Source of the DNA: Lysobacterales bacterium
Lineage (GTDB): Bacteria > Pseudomonadota > Gammaproteobacteria > Xanthomonadales > SZUA-38
Reading direction: 5' to 3'
Length of the DNA stretch: 56,251 bases
Assembly: GCA_030065125.1 (NCBI GenBank)
Contig: JASJDM010000048.1
Location: 1-56,251 of the forward strand
Shown one piece after another: positions 41,314 to 48,278 of the stretch. The notes under the pieces are model-generated. The model had not been told where the DNA came from. It saw nothing but the letters and a program-made list of their open reading frames with translations, and did no database searches. Position 1 is the first letter of the stretch, and the number at the start of each line of letters is the position of its first letter. The position numbers and the translations under genes are program-made.

Positions 41314-42378
41314 ATGACCGATGCGGGCAATCCGACCATTGAGGTTCGTTCCGACGAAGCACTGGACTGGCAGCGCCTGGACCGGTACCTGAAGCAGGCT
41401 ATCCCAGGCCTGGATGGACAGCCGCAGATCAGCCAGTACCCCAGCGGCCGCTCGAACCTCACCTACCAGCTGTCTTACCCCGGGCGGGACCTGGTGATCC
41501 GGCGCCCGCCTTTCGGGGCCAAACCGAAGTCCGGCCACAGCATGTCCCGGGAACATCACGTCATGACGGCGCTGAAGCCGGTGTTTCCGGCAGTTCCGGA
41601 TACGCTGCTGTACACCGACGACCCCGACATCATCGGTGCCGAGTTCTACGTCATGGAGAAGTCTCCCGGCATCATTCTGGACCAGCAGCGCCTGCAGGCC
41701 ATGGATCTCGATGAGTCCCGGGTCCGCCGCCTGTGTCTCAAGTTTTTCGAAAAACTGATCGAGCTGCACCAGGTGGATATCGAAGCGGCAGGCCTGACCG
41801 GGTTTGGCCGGCCGGAAGGGTATATCGAGCGGCAGATTTCGGGCTGGAACCAACGATACCAGGCAGTGAAGACGCCCAACGTCGATGCATTTGACGATGT
41901 GCAGCAGTGGCTGGAGAACAACCGGCCGAACGCCGAATGCAGGGCGTCGGTGCTGCACGGAGACTACCGGCTGGACAATGCCCTGATCGATGTTGACGAC
42001 GATTGCCGGATTGTCGCCATCCTGGACTGGGAAATCTCCGCCCTGGGGGACCCGCTGATGGACCTGGGCAATGCGCTCTGCTACTGGGTCGAAGCCGGTG
42101 ACCCACCCTATCTGCAGAACCTCGCCATGCAGCCCAGCGCGGTTCCAGGCATGCTGACCCGGGACGAAATCCTGTCGTTCTACGCCGAGCGCACCGGGCT
42201 GGACACCAGCCGGTTCAGGTTTTTCCTGGTTTACGGCTACTTCCGGCTGGCCGCGGTATTGCAGCAGATCTACTTCCGCTACCACAACGGCCAGACCCGG
42301 GACGCGCGCTTCGCCCATTTCGACCAGGCTGTCATGGCCCTGGGCAACCACTCCCGCCGCCTGATCCGGGGCGACTGA
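41314..42378 (+). CDS. APH-like phosphotransferase of the ACAD10/11 type
   Basis: The 354-residue protein has the aminoglycoside-phosphotransferase fold seen in the kinase part of human ACAD10/11 and its bacterial partners: QYPSGRSNLTYQL, LVIRRPP, the Brenner motif VLHGDYRLDNALID and ILDWEISALGDPLMDLG. These kinases phosphorylate 4-hydroxyacyl-CoAs or similar. I start at ATG 41314 (GAGGAA at 41302-41307), 10 bp after the SDR stop. No acyl-CoA dehydrogenase gene is present next to it. Confidence 0.88.
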   Translation: MTDAGNPTIEVRSDEALDWQRLDRYLKQAIPGLDGQPQISQYPSGRSNLTYQLSYPGRDLVIRRPPFGAKPKSGHSMSREHHVMTALKPVFPAVPDTLLYTDDPDIIGAEFYVMEKSPGIILDQQRLQAMDLDESRVRRLCLKFFEKLIELHQVDIEAAGLTGFGRPEGYIERQISGWNQRYQAVKTPNVDAFDDVQQWLENNRPNAECRASVLHGDYRLDNALIDVDDDCRIVAILDWEISALGDPLMDLGNALCYWVEAGDPPYLQNLAMQPSAVPGMLTRDEILSFYAERTGLDTSRFRFFLVYGYFRLAAVLQQIYFRYHNGQTRDARFAHFDQAVMALGNHSRRLIRGD

Positions 42379-42404
42379 CCCGGGGGGTCTGCCGACTCCC
42401 AGGT

Positions 42405-42433
42405 TTCACAAATTACACACGGCTTGTTATTAT
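42405..42433 (+). promoter_or_regulatory. sigma70-type promoter of rpoH
   Basis: TTCACA, 17 bp, TATTAT. Transcription would start near 42440, giving a leader of about 118 bases that holds a long stem-loop and a CIRCE element. Confidence 0.6.
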
Positions 42434-42443
42434 ATTGAGTTGC

Positions 42444-42497
42444 CCGTTGCGGATTACGCAGTATTTGTCCGTTACACGACCGACAAATGCGCAACGG
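42444..42497 (+). promoter_or_regulatory. two-step stem-loop in the rpoH leader
   Basis: CCGTTGCG/CGCAACGG (42444-42451 with 42490-42497) encloses ATTTGTC/GACAAAT (42463-42469 with 42482-42488), with a 12-base loop. All 15 pairs are perfect. A thermosensor or stability role is possible. Confidence 0.7.
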
Positions 42498-42512
42498 AAC
42501 TTTCTTCAGGGA

Positions 42513-42539
42513 TTGGCACTCCAAGCCCTGGAGTGCTAA
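42513..42539 (+). promoter_or_regulatory. CIRCE operator (HrcA site) upstream of rpoH
   Basis: TTGGCACTC, nine bases, GAGTGCTAA matches the CIRCE consensus TTAGCACTC-N9-GAGTGCTAA with a single mismatch and the exact 9-bp spacer. It ends 18 bp before the rpoH ATG. HrcA is the known repressor at CIRCE; its gene is not in this window. Confidence 0.9.
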
Positions 42540-42557
42540 TTGACGTGTAGGGTAGCA

Positions 42558-43415
42558 ATGACCTCAGCTTTGGTGACCAACAATCTGCCTGTTCCATCGG
42601 CGACGGCCAGCCTGGACGCGTATATCAGCGCGGTGAACCAGGTGCCGGTGCTGACCGAAGAAGAAGAGCAGTCGCTTGCACGGCGCTACGTGGACACTGG
42701 CGAACTGGACGCTGCCCGCGGGTTAATCCTGGCTCACCTGCGATTCGTAGTGCACGTCGCCCGCAGCTATTCCGGCTACGGCCTGGCCCTGGGTGACCTG
42801 GTCCAGGAGGGCAACATCGGGCTGATGAAAGCGGTCAAACGCTTCGACCCCAACCAGGGCGTGCGCCTGGTGTCTTTCGCCGTACACTGGATTCGCGCCG
42901 AGATGCACGAGTTCATTCTGCGGAACTGGCGAATCGTCAAGGTGGCGACCACCAAAGCCCAGCGCAAGCTGTTTTTCAACCTGCGTAAGTCCAAGAAGCG
43001 GCTGGGCTGGCTGAATCACGCCGAGGTACAGGCGGTGGCCAGAGACCTGGGCGTCAACCCGGAAGTGGTGGTCGAGATGGAGTCACGACTTTCCGGTCAG
43101 GACATCGGGTTTGACGGCGCCAGCGACGACGACGACGATCCGCGCCCGGCGCCAATGAACTATCTCAAGTCAGAGGGCGTCGACCCGGCAATGCTGGCGG
43201 AAAAAGAAGACCTGGAAAACCAGAACAATCGGCTGCTGTACAGCGGCTTGAACGGTCTGGATGAGCGCAGCCAGGACATCATCCGGGAACGCTGGCTGAC
43301 CGAGAAGAAGACCACTCTGCAGGAACTGGCCGACAAGTACGGTGTATCCGCCGAGCGGATTCGACAGCTTGAGGCCAACGCCCTGAAGAAGATGCGGGCG
43401 TCCATCGCCGCCTGA
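42558..43415 (+). CDS. rpoH: heat-shock sigma factor RpoH (sigma32)
   Basis: RpoH directs RNA polymerase to heat-shock promoters. The 285-residue protein has region 2 (LGDLVQEGNIGLMKAVKRFD, VRLVSFAVHWIRAEMHEFIL), the RpoH box QRKLFFNLRKSKKRLGW used in turnover and RNAP binding, and region 4 with the HTH LQELADKYGVSAERIRQLE. I use ATG 42558 (MTSALVTNN), just after the CIRCE element; the frame-open start at 42540 lies inside it. Usual gammaproteobacterial gene order is ftsE-ftsX-rpoH; here rpoH is 26 kb away from ftsX. Confidence 0.97.
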   Translation: MTSALVTNNLPVPSATASLDAYISAVNQVPVLTEEEEQSLARRYVDTGELDAARGLILAHLRFVVHVARSYSGYGLALGDLVQEGNIGLMKAVKRFDPNQGVRLVSFAVHWIRAEMHEFILRNWRIVKVATTKAQRKLFFNLRKSKKRLGWLNHAEVQAVARDLGVNPEVVVEMESRLSGQDIGFDGASDDDDDPRPAPMNYLKSEGVDPAMLAEKEDLENQNNRLLYSGLNGLDERSQDIIRERWLTEKKTTLQELADKYGVSAERIRQLEANALKKMRASIAA

Positions 43416-43422
43416 TCCTACG

Positions 43423-43444
43423 GCACCTGCCCGGCGGCAGGTGC
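43423..43444 (+). terminator. rpoH downstream hairpin 1
   Basis: GCACCTGCC-CGGC-GGCAGGTGC, a perfect 9-bp stem just after the rpoH stop. There is no T run after it. Confidence 0.6.
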
Positions 43445-43461
43445 AACCCCTGGAATGAAAC

Positions 43462-43486
43462 ATCGGCCGGCAGTTCGCCGGCCGAT
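43462..43486. terminator. terminator hairpin between rpoH and the convergent peptidase gene
   Basis: ATCGGCCGGC-AGTTC-GCCGGCCGAT, a perfect 10-bp stem followed by TGCGTTTT on the plus strand. It can serve rpoH and perhaps, in the other direction, the M56 gene. Confidence 0.75.
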
Positions 43487-43492
43487 TGCGTT

Positions 43493-45028
43493 TTACTTCT
43501 CTTCGACCCGAACCTTTTCCAGTTGCCGGCGCGCAATGTCGAGTTCCTGCCGAACTTCCTCCAGTTCCGCCTGCAGCAGCAGCATTTCCCGCTGCATTTC
43601 CTGGTTGGCCTCTGCCAGCGCAGCCTGCCGGTCAACCAGTTTCTGCTGACGTTCCGCTTCCTGATCCAGCTCAAGTGCCGCCAGCCGGGCCTGTTTCTCA
43701 GCCTTGATCCTCAGGCGCTCCGCCTGGTGCATGCTGCGCTCAGCAGCTCGAAGCTCTTTTTCTTTCAGCTCGCGCAGCACCCGGGCCTCATCCCGGGCGG
43801 CCCGGGCCTGGCTGCGGGCCTCGCGGGCTTCCTCCCGGGCCAGTCTGGCGGCCTGCTTGCGTTCCTCTCGCATCTGGCGCCGATACTCCAGTTCCTCTTT
43901 GGTCAGCTTGTCCTCCGAATGGGCCAGTTCCGGGGCGAAGTAGTGCTCGTCCTCAGACGCCACCGGAGTTGGCGCGGTTGGAGTGGTGGGCGCAACGGCA
44001 GGTGCCGTGACTGCGGCGGCGGCCGCCGGAGGCGCAACTGCGGGCGCCGCCGGGGCCTGTACCGCAGCGGGAGCCGGGGCGACCACCGAAGGCTCCGGCG
44101 GCGGCTCAGCAGCGCGAGTCAGTTGGCAGGCGGCCAGGGGAACCACCAGCGCCAGGGGTGCCAGCAGGCCGATGATTTTCGACTGGGTCAGTTTCATGGA
44201 ATCCTCCAGGTGATAGTTCATGGTGTTCTCGATGCGCCGTCGCCACTCCCGGGCTCCGGCCATGGCCACCACCGCCGCCGGTGCCGGCTGGCCCGCCAGT
44301 TCCAGCAGCGTGCGGGCGTAAGCCACCGGAGACCTCAGGACGTGCAGCGTCTGCCGATCGCAGGCCAGTTCGGTTTCCTCCTCCAGCCGGCGCAGCAGCC
44401 ACAGCACGGCGGGGTTCCACCACAGCGCAATTCGCACGGTCCTCTGCAACATGAGCCAGGGCCAGTCGGAACGTTGCACATGAGTCATTTCGTGGGCCAG
44501 CGCATGCCGTACCCGCGGGTGTCCGGCGTCCTTCCGCCAGGGCCACGGCAACAGGATTACCGGGCGCAGCCAGCCGAAACTCACCGGCGCGGAGACGTCG
44601 CGACTCCAGCCAACGACGGTGCCGTCGACAGACGAGCCGCCAACGGAATCCGCACGATCAGCCCGCCGGGCCCAGCCGCGCAGAACCAGCAGCTGGCCCG
44701 CCAGCCGTAACAGCAGCAAACCGAACACGCCGCCGTACACCCAGACCGGCCAGTCCAGCGGATCAGTAACCGATCCCGCCGGTGCCGTGTCGGCCAATTG
44801 GGCAGCCTGTAATGCGATAGGGGTTTCGGGCGGGTCTGTGGGCAGCAGCGGCACAGGCAGCACTGGAAGTATCAGCGACAGGGTCGGCAACAGGACCAGG
44901 GCCAGCACACAGGCACGCAGCCAGACGAGCCGGGCGTCGCCGTTCAGGCGACGTGCCACCCACAGTCCGGCCAGGGCCAGCAGGGCGGCCTTCACGCCAA
45001 GTACGCTCAACAGCCACTGGCTAGTCAT
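43493..45028 (-). CDS. M56-family membrane peptidase (BlaR1/MecR1-like)
   Basis: The 511-residue protein has an N-terminal membrane domain (helices near 5-23, 37-58 and 98-114) with the zinc motif ALAHEMTHVQRSDW and the third ligand in RLEEETELACDRQ. A further helix near 290-310 is followed by an Ala/Pro-rich linker, then a long E/R/Q-rich coiled coil (about 370-511). BlaR1-type sensors cleave their BlaI-type repressor. Here the penicillin-binding sensor domain is missing and replaced by the coiled coil, so the signal differs. The start overlaps the BlaI-family gene by 8 bp. Confidence 0.9.
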   Translation of the reverse strand: MTSQWLLSVLGVKAALLALAGLWVARRLNGDARLVWLRACVLALVLLPTLSLILPVLPVPLLPTDPPETPIALQAAQLADTAPAGSVTDPLDWPVWVYGGVFGLLLLRLAGQLLVLRGWARRADRADSVGGSSVDGTVVGWSRDVSAPVSFGWLRPVILLPWPWRKDAGHPRVRHALAHEMTHVQRSDWPWLMLQRTVRIALWWNPAVLWLLRRLEEETELACDRQTLHVLRSPVAYARTLLELAGQPAPAAVVAMAGAREWRRRIENTMNYHLEDSMKLTQSKIIGLLAPLALVVPLAACQLTRAAEPPPEPSVVAPAPAAVQAPAAPAVAPPAAAAAVTAPAVAPTTPTAPTPVASEDEHYFAPELAHSEDKLTKEELEYRRQMREERKQAARLAREEAREARSQARAARDEARVLRELKEKELRAAERSMHQAERLRIKAEKQARLAALELDQEAERQQKLVDRQAALAEANQEMQREMLLLQAELEEVRQELDIARRQLEKVRVEEK

Positions 45029-45425
45029 GCTCCGCCTCCCGCTCCAGCCGATCCACCAGGGATTTCAGCTCGGCCAGTTCATTCGCCTCCAGTCGATCGC
45101 CGCGCATGCCCAGAAGCGCATTGGCGGCCTGGGCCGGCGAGTTGTCGAAAAAGGTGGTCACCAGGTGGCGCAGGGCAGACTTCCTGGCGCTGGCTGTATC
45201 CTGGGTGGGTGCGTACAGGTATCGCTTGCCCTGCTGCCGAAAACCGGCCACGCCCTTGTCCACCAGCTTGGCCAGCAGCGCACGAACCGCGGAGTAACTG
45301 GGCGGATCGGCCATGGCTTCCAGCACCTCGCGGGCGCTGCATTCGCCCTGGCGAAACAGGATATCCATGATCTGCCGCTCCCGGCGGCTGAGCTTATCTT
45401 GGGTGATGTGCTGTTTTTGTAGCAT
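45021..45425 (-). CDS. BlaI/MecI/CopY-family transcriptional repressor
   Basis: The 134-residue protein is a winged-helix repressor: KLSRRERQIMDILFRQGECSAREVLEAM, PSYSAVRALLAKLVDKG and the dimerisation helices after GKRYLYAP. It is coupled to the M56 peptidase gene, the standard repressor-sensor pair. The start codon at 45425-45423 lies inside the 22-bp palindrome at 45424-45445, the expected autoregulatory operator, and no Shine-Dalgarno sequence precedes it, so the mRNA may be leaderless. Confidence 0.93.
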   Translation of the reverse strand: MLQKQHITQDKLSRRERQIMDILFRQGECSAREVLEAMADPPSYSAVRALLAKLVDKGVAGFRQQGKRYLYAPTQDTASARKSALRHLVTTFFDNSPAQAANALLGMRGDRLEANELAELKSLVDRLEREAEHD

Positions 45426-45445
45426 GTGCTAATTATTTAGCACAT
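45424..45445 (-). promoter_or_regulatory. operator palindrome at the BlaI-family start codon
   Basis: ATGTGCTAA-TTAT-TTAGCACAT, a perfect 9-bp inverted repeat with a 4-bp spacer, overlapping the repressor start codon. Its position and form fit an autorepression site. Confidence 0.8.
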
Positions 45446-45525
45446 TGAGCAGTCACGTCAAGCCCCGCCGGTCATGCCCTGGACGGGAAGATGGTCACTT
45501 GACACCCCGGCAGTCGGCCGGAACC

Positions 45526-47589
45526 ATGCGCCGCATGGAAACAGACACCAGCATACCCAGGGCACCCCGGGAAGATCACTGGCTGGAGGCCCATGGGCAC
45601 CGCCGCAATGACCCGTGGTACTGGTTGAAAGACGATCAGCGCAGCCGGCCCGAAGTCATCGATTACCTGGAAGCAGAAAACCGGTACACCGCTGCCATTC
45701 TCAACCCGGTGGCTGAACTGGAGCAGTCACTGTTCCAGGAAATGGTGTCACGTATCCAGCCGGATGATGCATCGGTCCCCCTGCTGATCGACGATTACTG
45801 GTACTACACCCGGTTTGAGCCGGAGCGGGAATACCCCATCATCGCTCGCCGACAGGGCACCCTGTCGGCAGCCGAGGAAATCCTGCTGGACGTCAACCAG
45901 CTGGCCGAGGGAAAAGAGTACTTTGATTTGGCCAACAGCCAGGTCAGCGACGATCACCGATTCCTGGCCTACGCTGAAGATGAGGTAGGACGGCGCCTGT
46001 TCACCACCCGGATCAAGGATCTGCAAACGGGCGAGACGCTGCCCGAAACCATTGAAGCCACTTCGGGCGCTCTGGCCTGGGCCGCGGACAACCGGACCCT
46101 GTTCTACGTGCGCAAGCACCCCGACACCCTGCTGCCCTACCAGGTGCTGCGGCACCGGCTGGGCACTCCCACAGAGCAGGACGAACTCGTCTACCAGGAA
46201 TCGGATCAGCGGTACTACACCTCGGTTTACCGGGGCAAATCCCGGGATTACATCTACATTCACCTGGGCAGCACCCTGTCCGACGAGGTGCACCTGCTGC
46301 CGGCCGGCGAGCCGGACAGCGCCTTCCGGGTGTTCTATCCAAGGGAGCGCGAACACGAGTACAGCGTGACCGACCGTAACGGCCGGTTTTTTGTATTGAG
46401 CAACTGGCAGGCGGTTAATTTTCGCGTGCTGGAAACCGGCCTGGAAGACGCGGGCCAGCGGGAACGCTGGCAGGAACTGGTGCCCCACCGACCGGATGCG
46501 CTGATCGAGGCGATTGATCCATTCCGGGATTTCCTGGTACTCAACGAGCGCAGCGATGGGCTGTCCCGACTGCGCGTGCTGCCGGATGACGGCGGCGAAT
46601 CGTTCCTGGTGGCCGCTGACGAACCCGCCTACTCCATGTGCCTGGACGACAACGTGGATGTGACCAGCAACGTGCTGCGCTACGGCTATACCTCCATGAC
46701 CACGCCCTATACGGTTTACGACCTGGACCTGGACAGCGGCGAGCGAACTTTCAAAAAGCAGGCCCCGGTTCCGGGCGTGGACCCCGCCCTTTACCGGACC
46801 GAGAGACTGGCGCTGGAGGCCCGGGACGGCGCAATGATCCCGGTATCCCTGGTCTATCACAAGGACTACAACCGCGATGCCAGCCGCCCCATCCTGGTCT
46901 ACGGCTATGGCGCCTACGGCATCTCCATGGATCCGGCTTTTTCTCCAGGCCGGGTCAGCCTGCTGGACCGCGGCTGGGTATTTGCCATTGCCCACATCCG
47001 GGGCGGTCAGGAGATGGGCCGGCGCTGGTACGACCAGGGCAGGCTCCAGCACAAGGCCAACAGTTTCAATGACTTCATCGACGTGACCCGGGAGCTGGTC
47101 AGCCGACGCTACGCCGACCCGAAGCGGGTGTACGCCATGGGCGGTTCCGCCGGCGGCCTGCTGATGGGTGCAGTCATGAACCAGGCACCGGATCTGTTTC
47201 GGGGCGTGGTGGCCCAGGTGCCGTTCGTGGACGTGGTCACCTCCATGCTGGACGAAGATATCCCGCTCACTACCGGCGAGTACGACGAGTGGGGAGACCC
47301 CCGCAAAGAGGCGGACTATCGCAACATGCTGTCCTATTCCCCCTACGACCAGGTGAGTGCCCAGGACTATCCAAACCTGCTGGTCACCAGCGGCCTGCAC
47401 GACTCCCAGGTGCAGTACTGGGAACCCACCAAGTGGGTAGCCAGGCTGCGCGAACTGAAAACTGATGAAAACCTGCTGCTGCTGCATACCGACATGGACG
47501 CAGGTCACAGCGGCGCCAGCGGTCGTTTCAAGCAGTACCGGGACGTGGCCCGGGAGTATGCGTTCCTGCTGCTCGTGGACGAATCCTGA
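45526..47589 (+). CDS. ptrB: oligopeptidase B (protease II, S9A family)
   Basis: Oligopeptidase B cuts small peptides after Arg or Lys. The 687-residue product has an N-terminal beta-propeller and a C-terminal alpha/beta-hydrolase domain. The catalytic Ser lies in YAMGGSAGGLLMG, the Asp in TSGLHDSQVQYWEP and the His in MDAGHSGASGR. The conserved YGAYG and HIRGGQEMGRRWYDQG pieces are typical of S9A. The start is ATG 45526 or 45535; the more distal 45445 is read over promoter sequence and is less likely. It is divergent from the BlaI-family gene, so the operator may also affect it. Confidence 0.96.
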   Translation: MRRMETDTSIPRAPREDHWLEAHGHRRNDPWYWLKDDQRSRPEVIDYLEAENRYTAAILNPVAELEQSLFQEMVSRIQPDDASVPLLIDDYWYYTRFEPEREYPIIARRQGTLSAAEEILLDVNQLAEGKEYFDLANSQVSDDHRFLAYAEDEVGRRLFTTRIKDLQTGETLPETIEATSGALAWAADNRTLFYVRKHPDTLLPYQVLRHRLGTPTEQDELVYQESDQRYYTSVYRGKSRDYIYIHLGSTLSDEVHLLPAGEPDSAFRVFYPREREHEYSVTDRNGRFFVLSNWQAVNFRVLETGLEDAGQRERWQELVPHRPDALIEAIDPFRDFLVLNERSDGLSRLRVLPDDGGESFLVAADEPAYSMCLDDNVDVTSNVLRYGYTSMTTPYTVYDLDLDSGERTFKKQAPVPGVDPALYRTERLALEARDGAMIPVSLVYHKDYNRDASRPILVYGYGAYGISMDPAFSPGRVSLLDRGWVFAIAHIRGGQEMGRRWYDQGRLQHKANSFNDFIDVTRELVSRRYADPKRVYAMGGSAGGLLMGAVMNQAPDLFRGVVAQVPFVDVVTSMLDEDIPLTTGEYDEWGDPRKEADYRNMLSYSPYDQVSAQDYPNLLVTSGLHDSQVQYWEPTKWVARLRELKTDENLLLLHTDMDAGHSGASGRFKQYRDVAREYAFLLLVDES

Positions 47590-47674
47590 GCTGGTGTCCT
47601 GTTTTGTCTACTGCACAATGTTTTGACGCCCACCGCCTTACCTTGCGGCCCAGAAATCAGCGGAGATTGAACTC

Positions 47675-48277
47675 ATGAGCGGACGCCCTGCAATTACCGA
47701 CCATCCCGTGCACCCCATCATTGCCGAGCGCTGGAGCGCCCGGGCCATCGACCCGGACAGGCCGGTGGAGCGGGAGAAAGTGCTCAGCATGCTGGAGGCC
47801 GCGCGCTGGGCGCCGTCCTGTTTTGGCGACCAGCCCTGGCGCTACCTGGTATGGGACCGTTTTGAAGATTCCGAGGCCTGGGAGCAGGCAGCCGCCAACC
47901 TGGCCGAGGGCAACCAGGCCTGGGCCAGGCCATCCCCGATTCTCATTCTGGCCGTGGCGGCCACCACCTTCTCCCGCAACGGCAAGCCCAACCGCTGGGG
48001 CCAGTACGACACCGGCGCCGCCACCGAGAACCTGCACCTGCAGGGTGTGGAGCTGGGGCTGGTGGTGCACCAGATGGGTGGTTTCGACCCCGACGCTGCC
48101 CGCAGCCTGTTTGGCATCCCGGACGATTTCGAACCCATGGCCATGATTGCCGTGGGCTACCCGGGCCAGGTGGCAGATCTGCCGGAGGGCTACCAGGACT
48201 CGGAATCAGCGCCCCGCCAGCGCAAGCCGCTGGCCGAGCTGGCGTTCCGGGGCAGCTGGGACACCCCGCTGACCTGA
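47675..48277 (+). CDS. nitroreductase-family protein
   Basis: The 200-residue FMN-dependent protein has the RWSARAIDP N-terminal motif, ARWAPSCFGDQPWRYLVW, GQYDTGAATENLHLQGVELGL and MIAVGYPG, the usual nitroreductase pattern. The substrate is unknown. It is convergent with the BNR-repeat gene with one base between the stops. Confidence 0.92.
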   Translation: MSGRPAITDHPVHPIIAERWSARAIDPDRPVEREKVLSMLEAARWAPSCFGDQPWRYLVWDRFEDSEAWEQAAANLAEGNQAWARPSPILILAVAATTFSRNGKPNRWGQYDTGAATENLHLQGVELGLVVHQMGGFDPDAARSLFGIPDDFEPMAMIAVGYPGQVADLPEGYQDSESAPRQRKPLAELAFRGSWDTPLT

Positions 48278-48278
48278 T

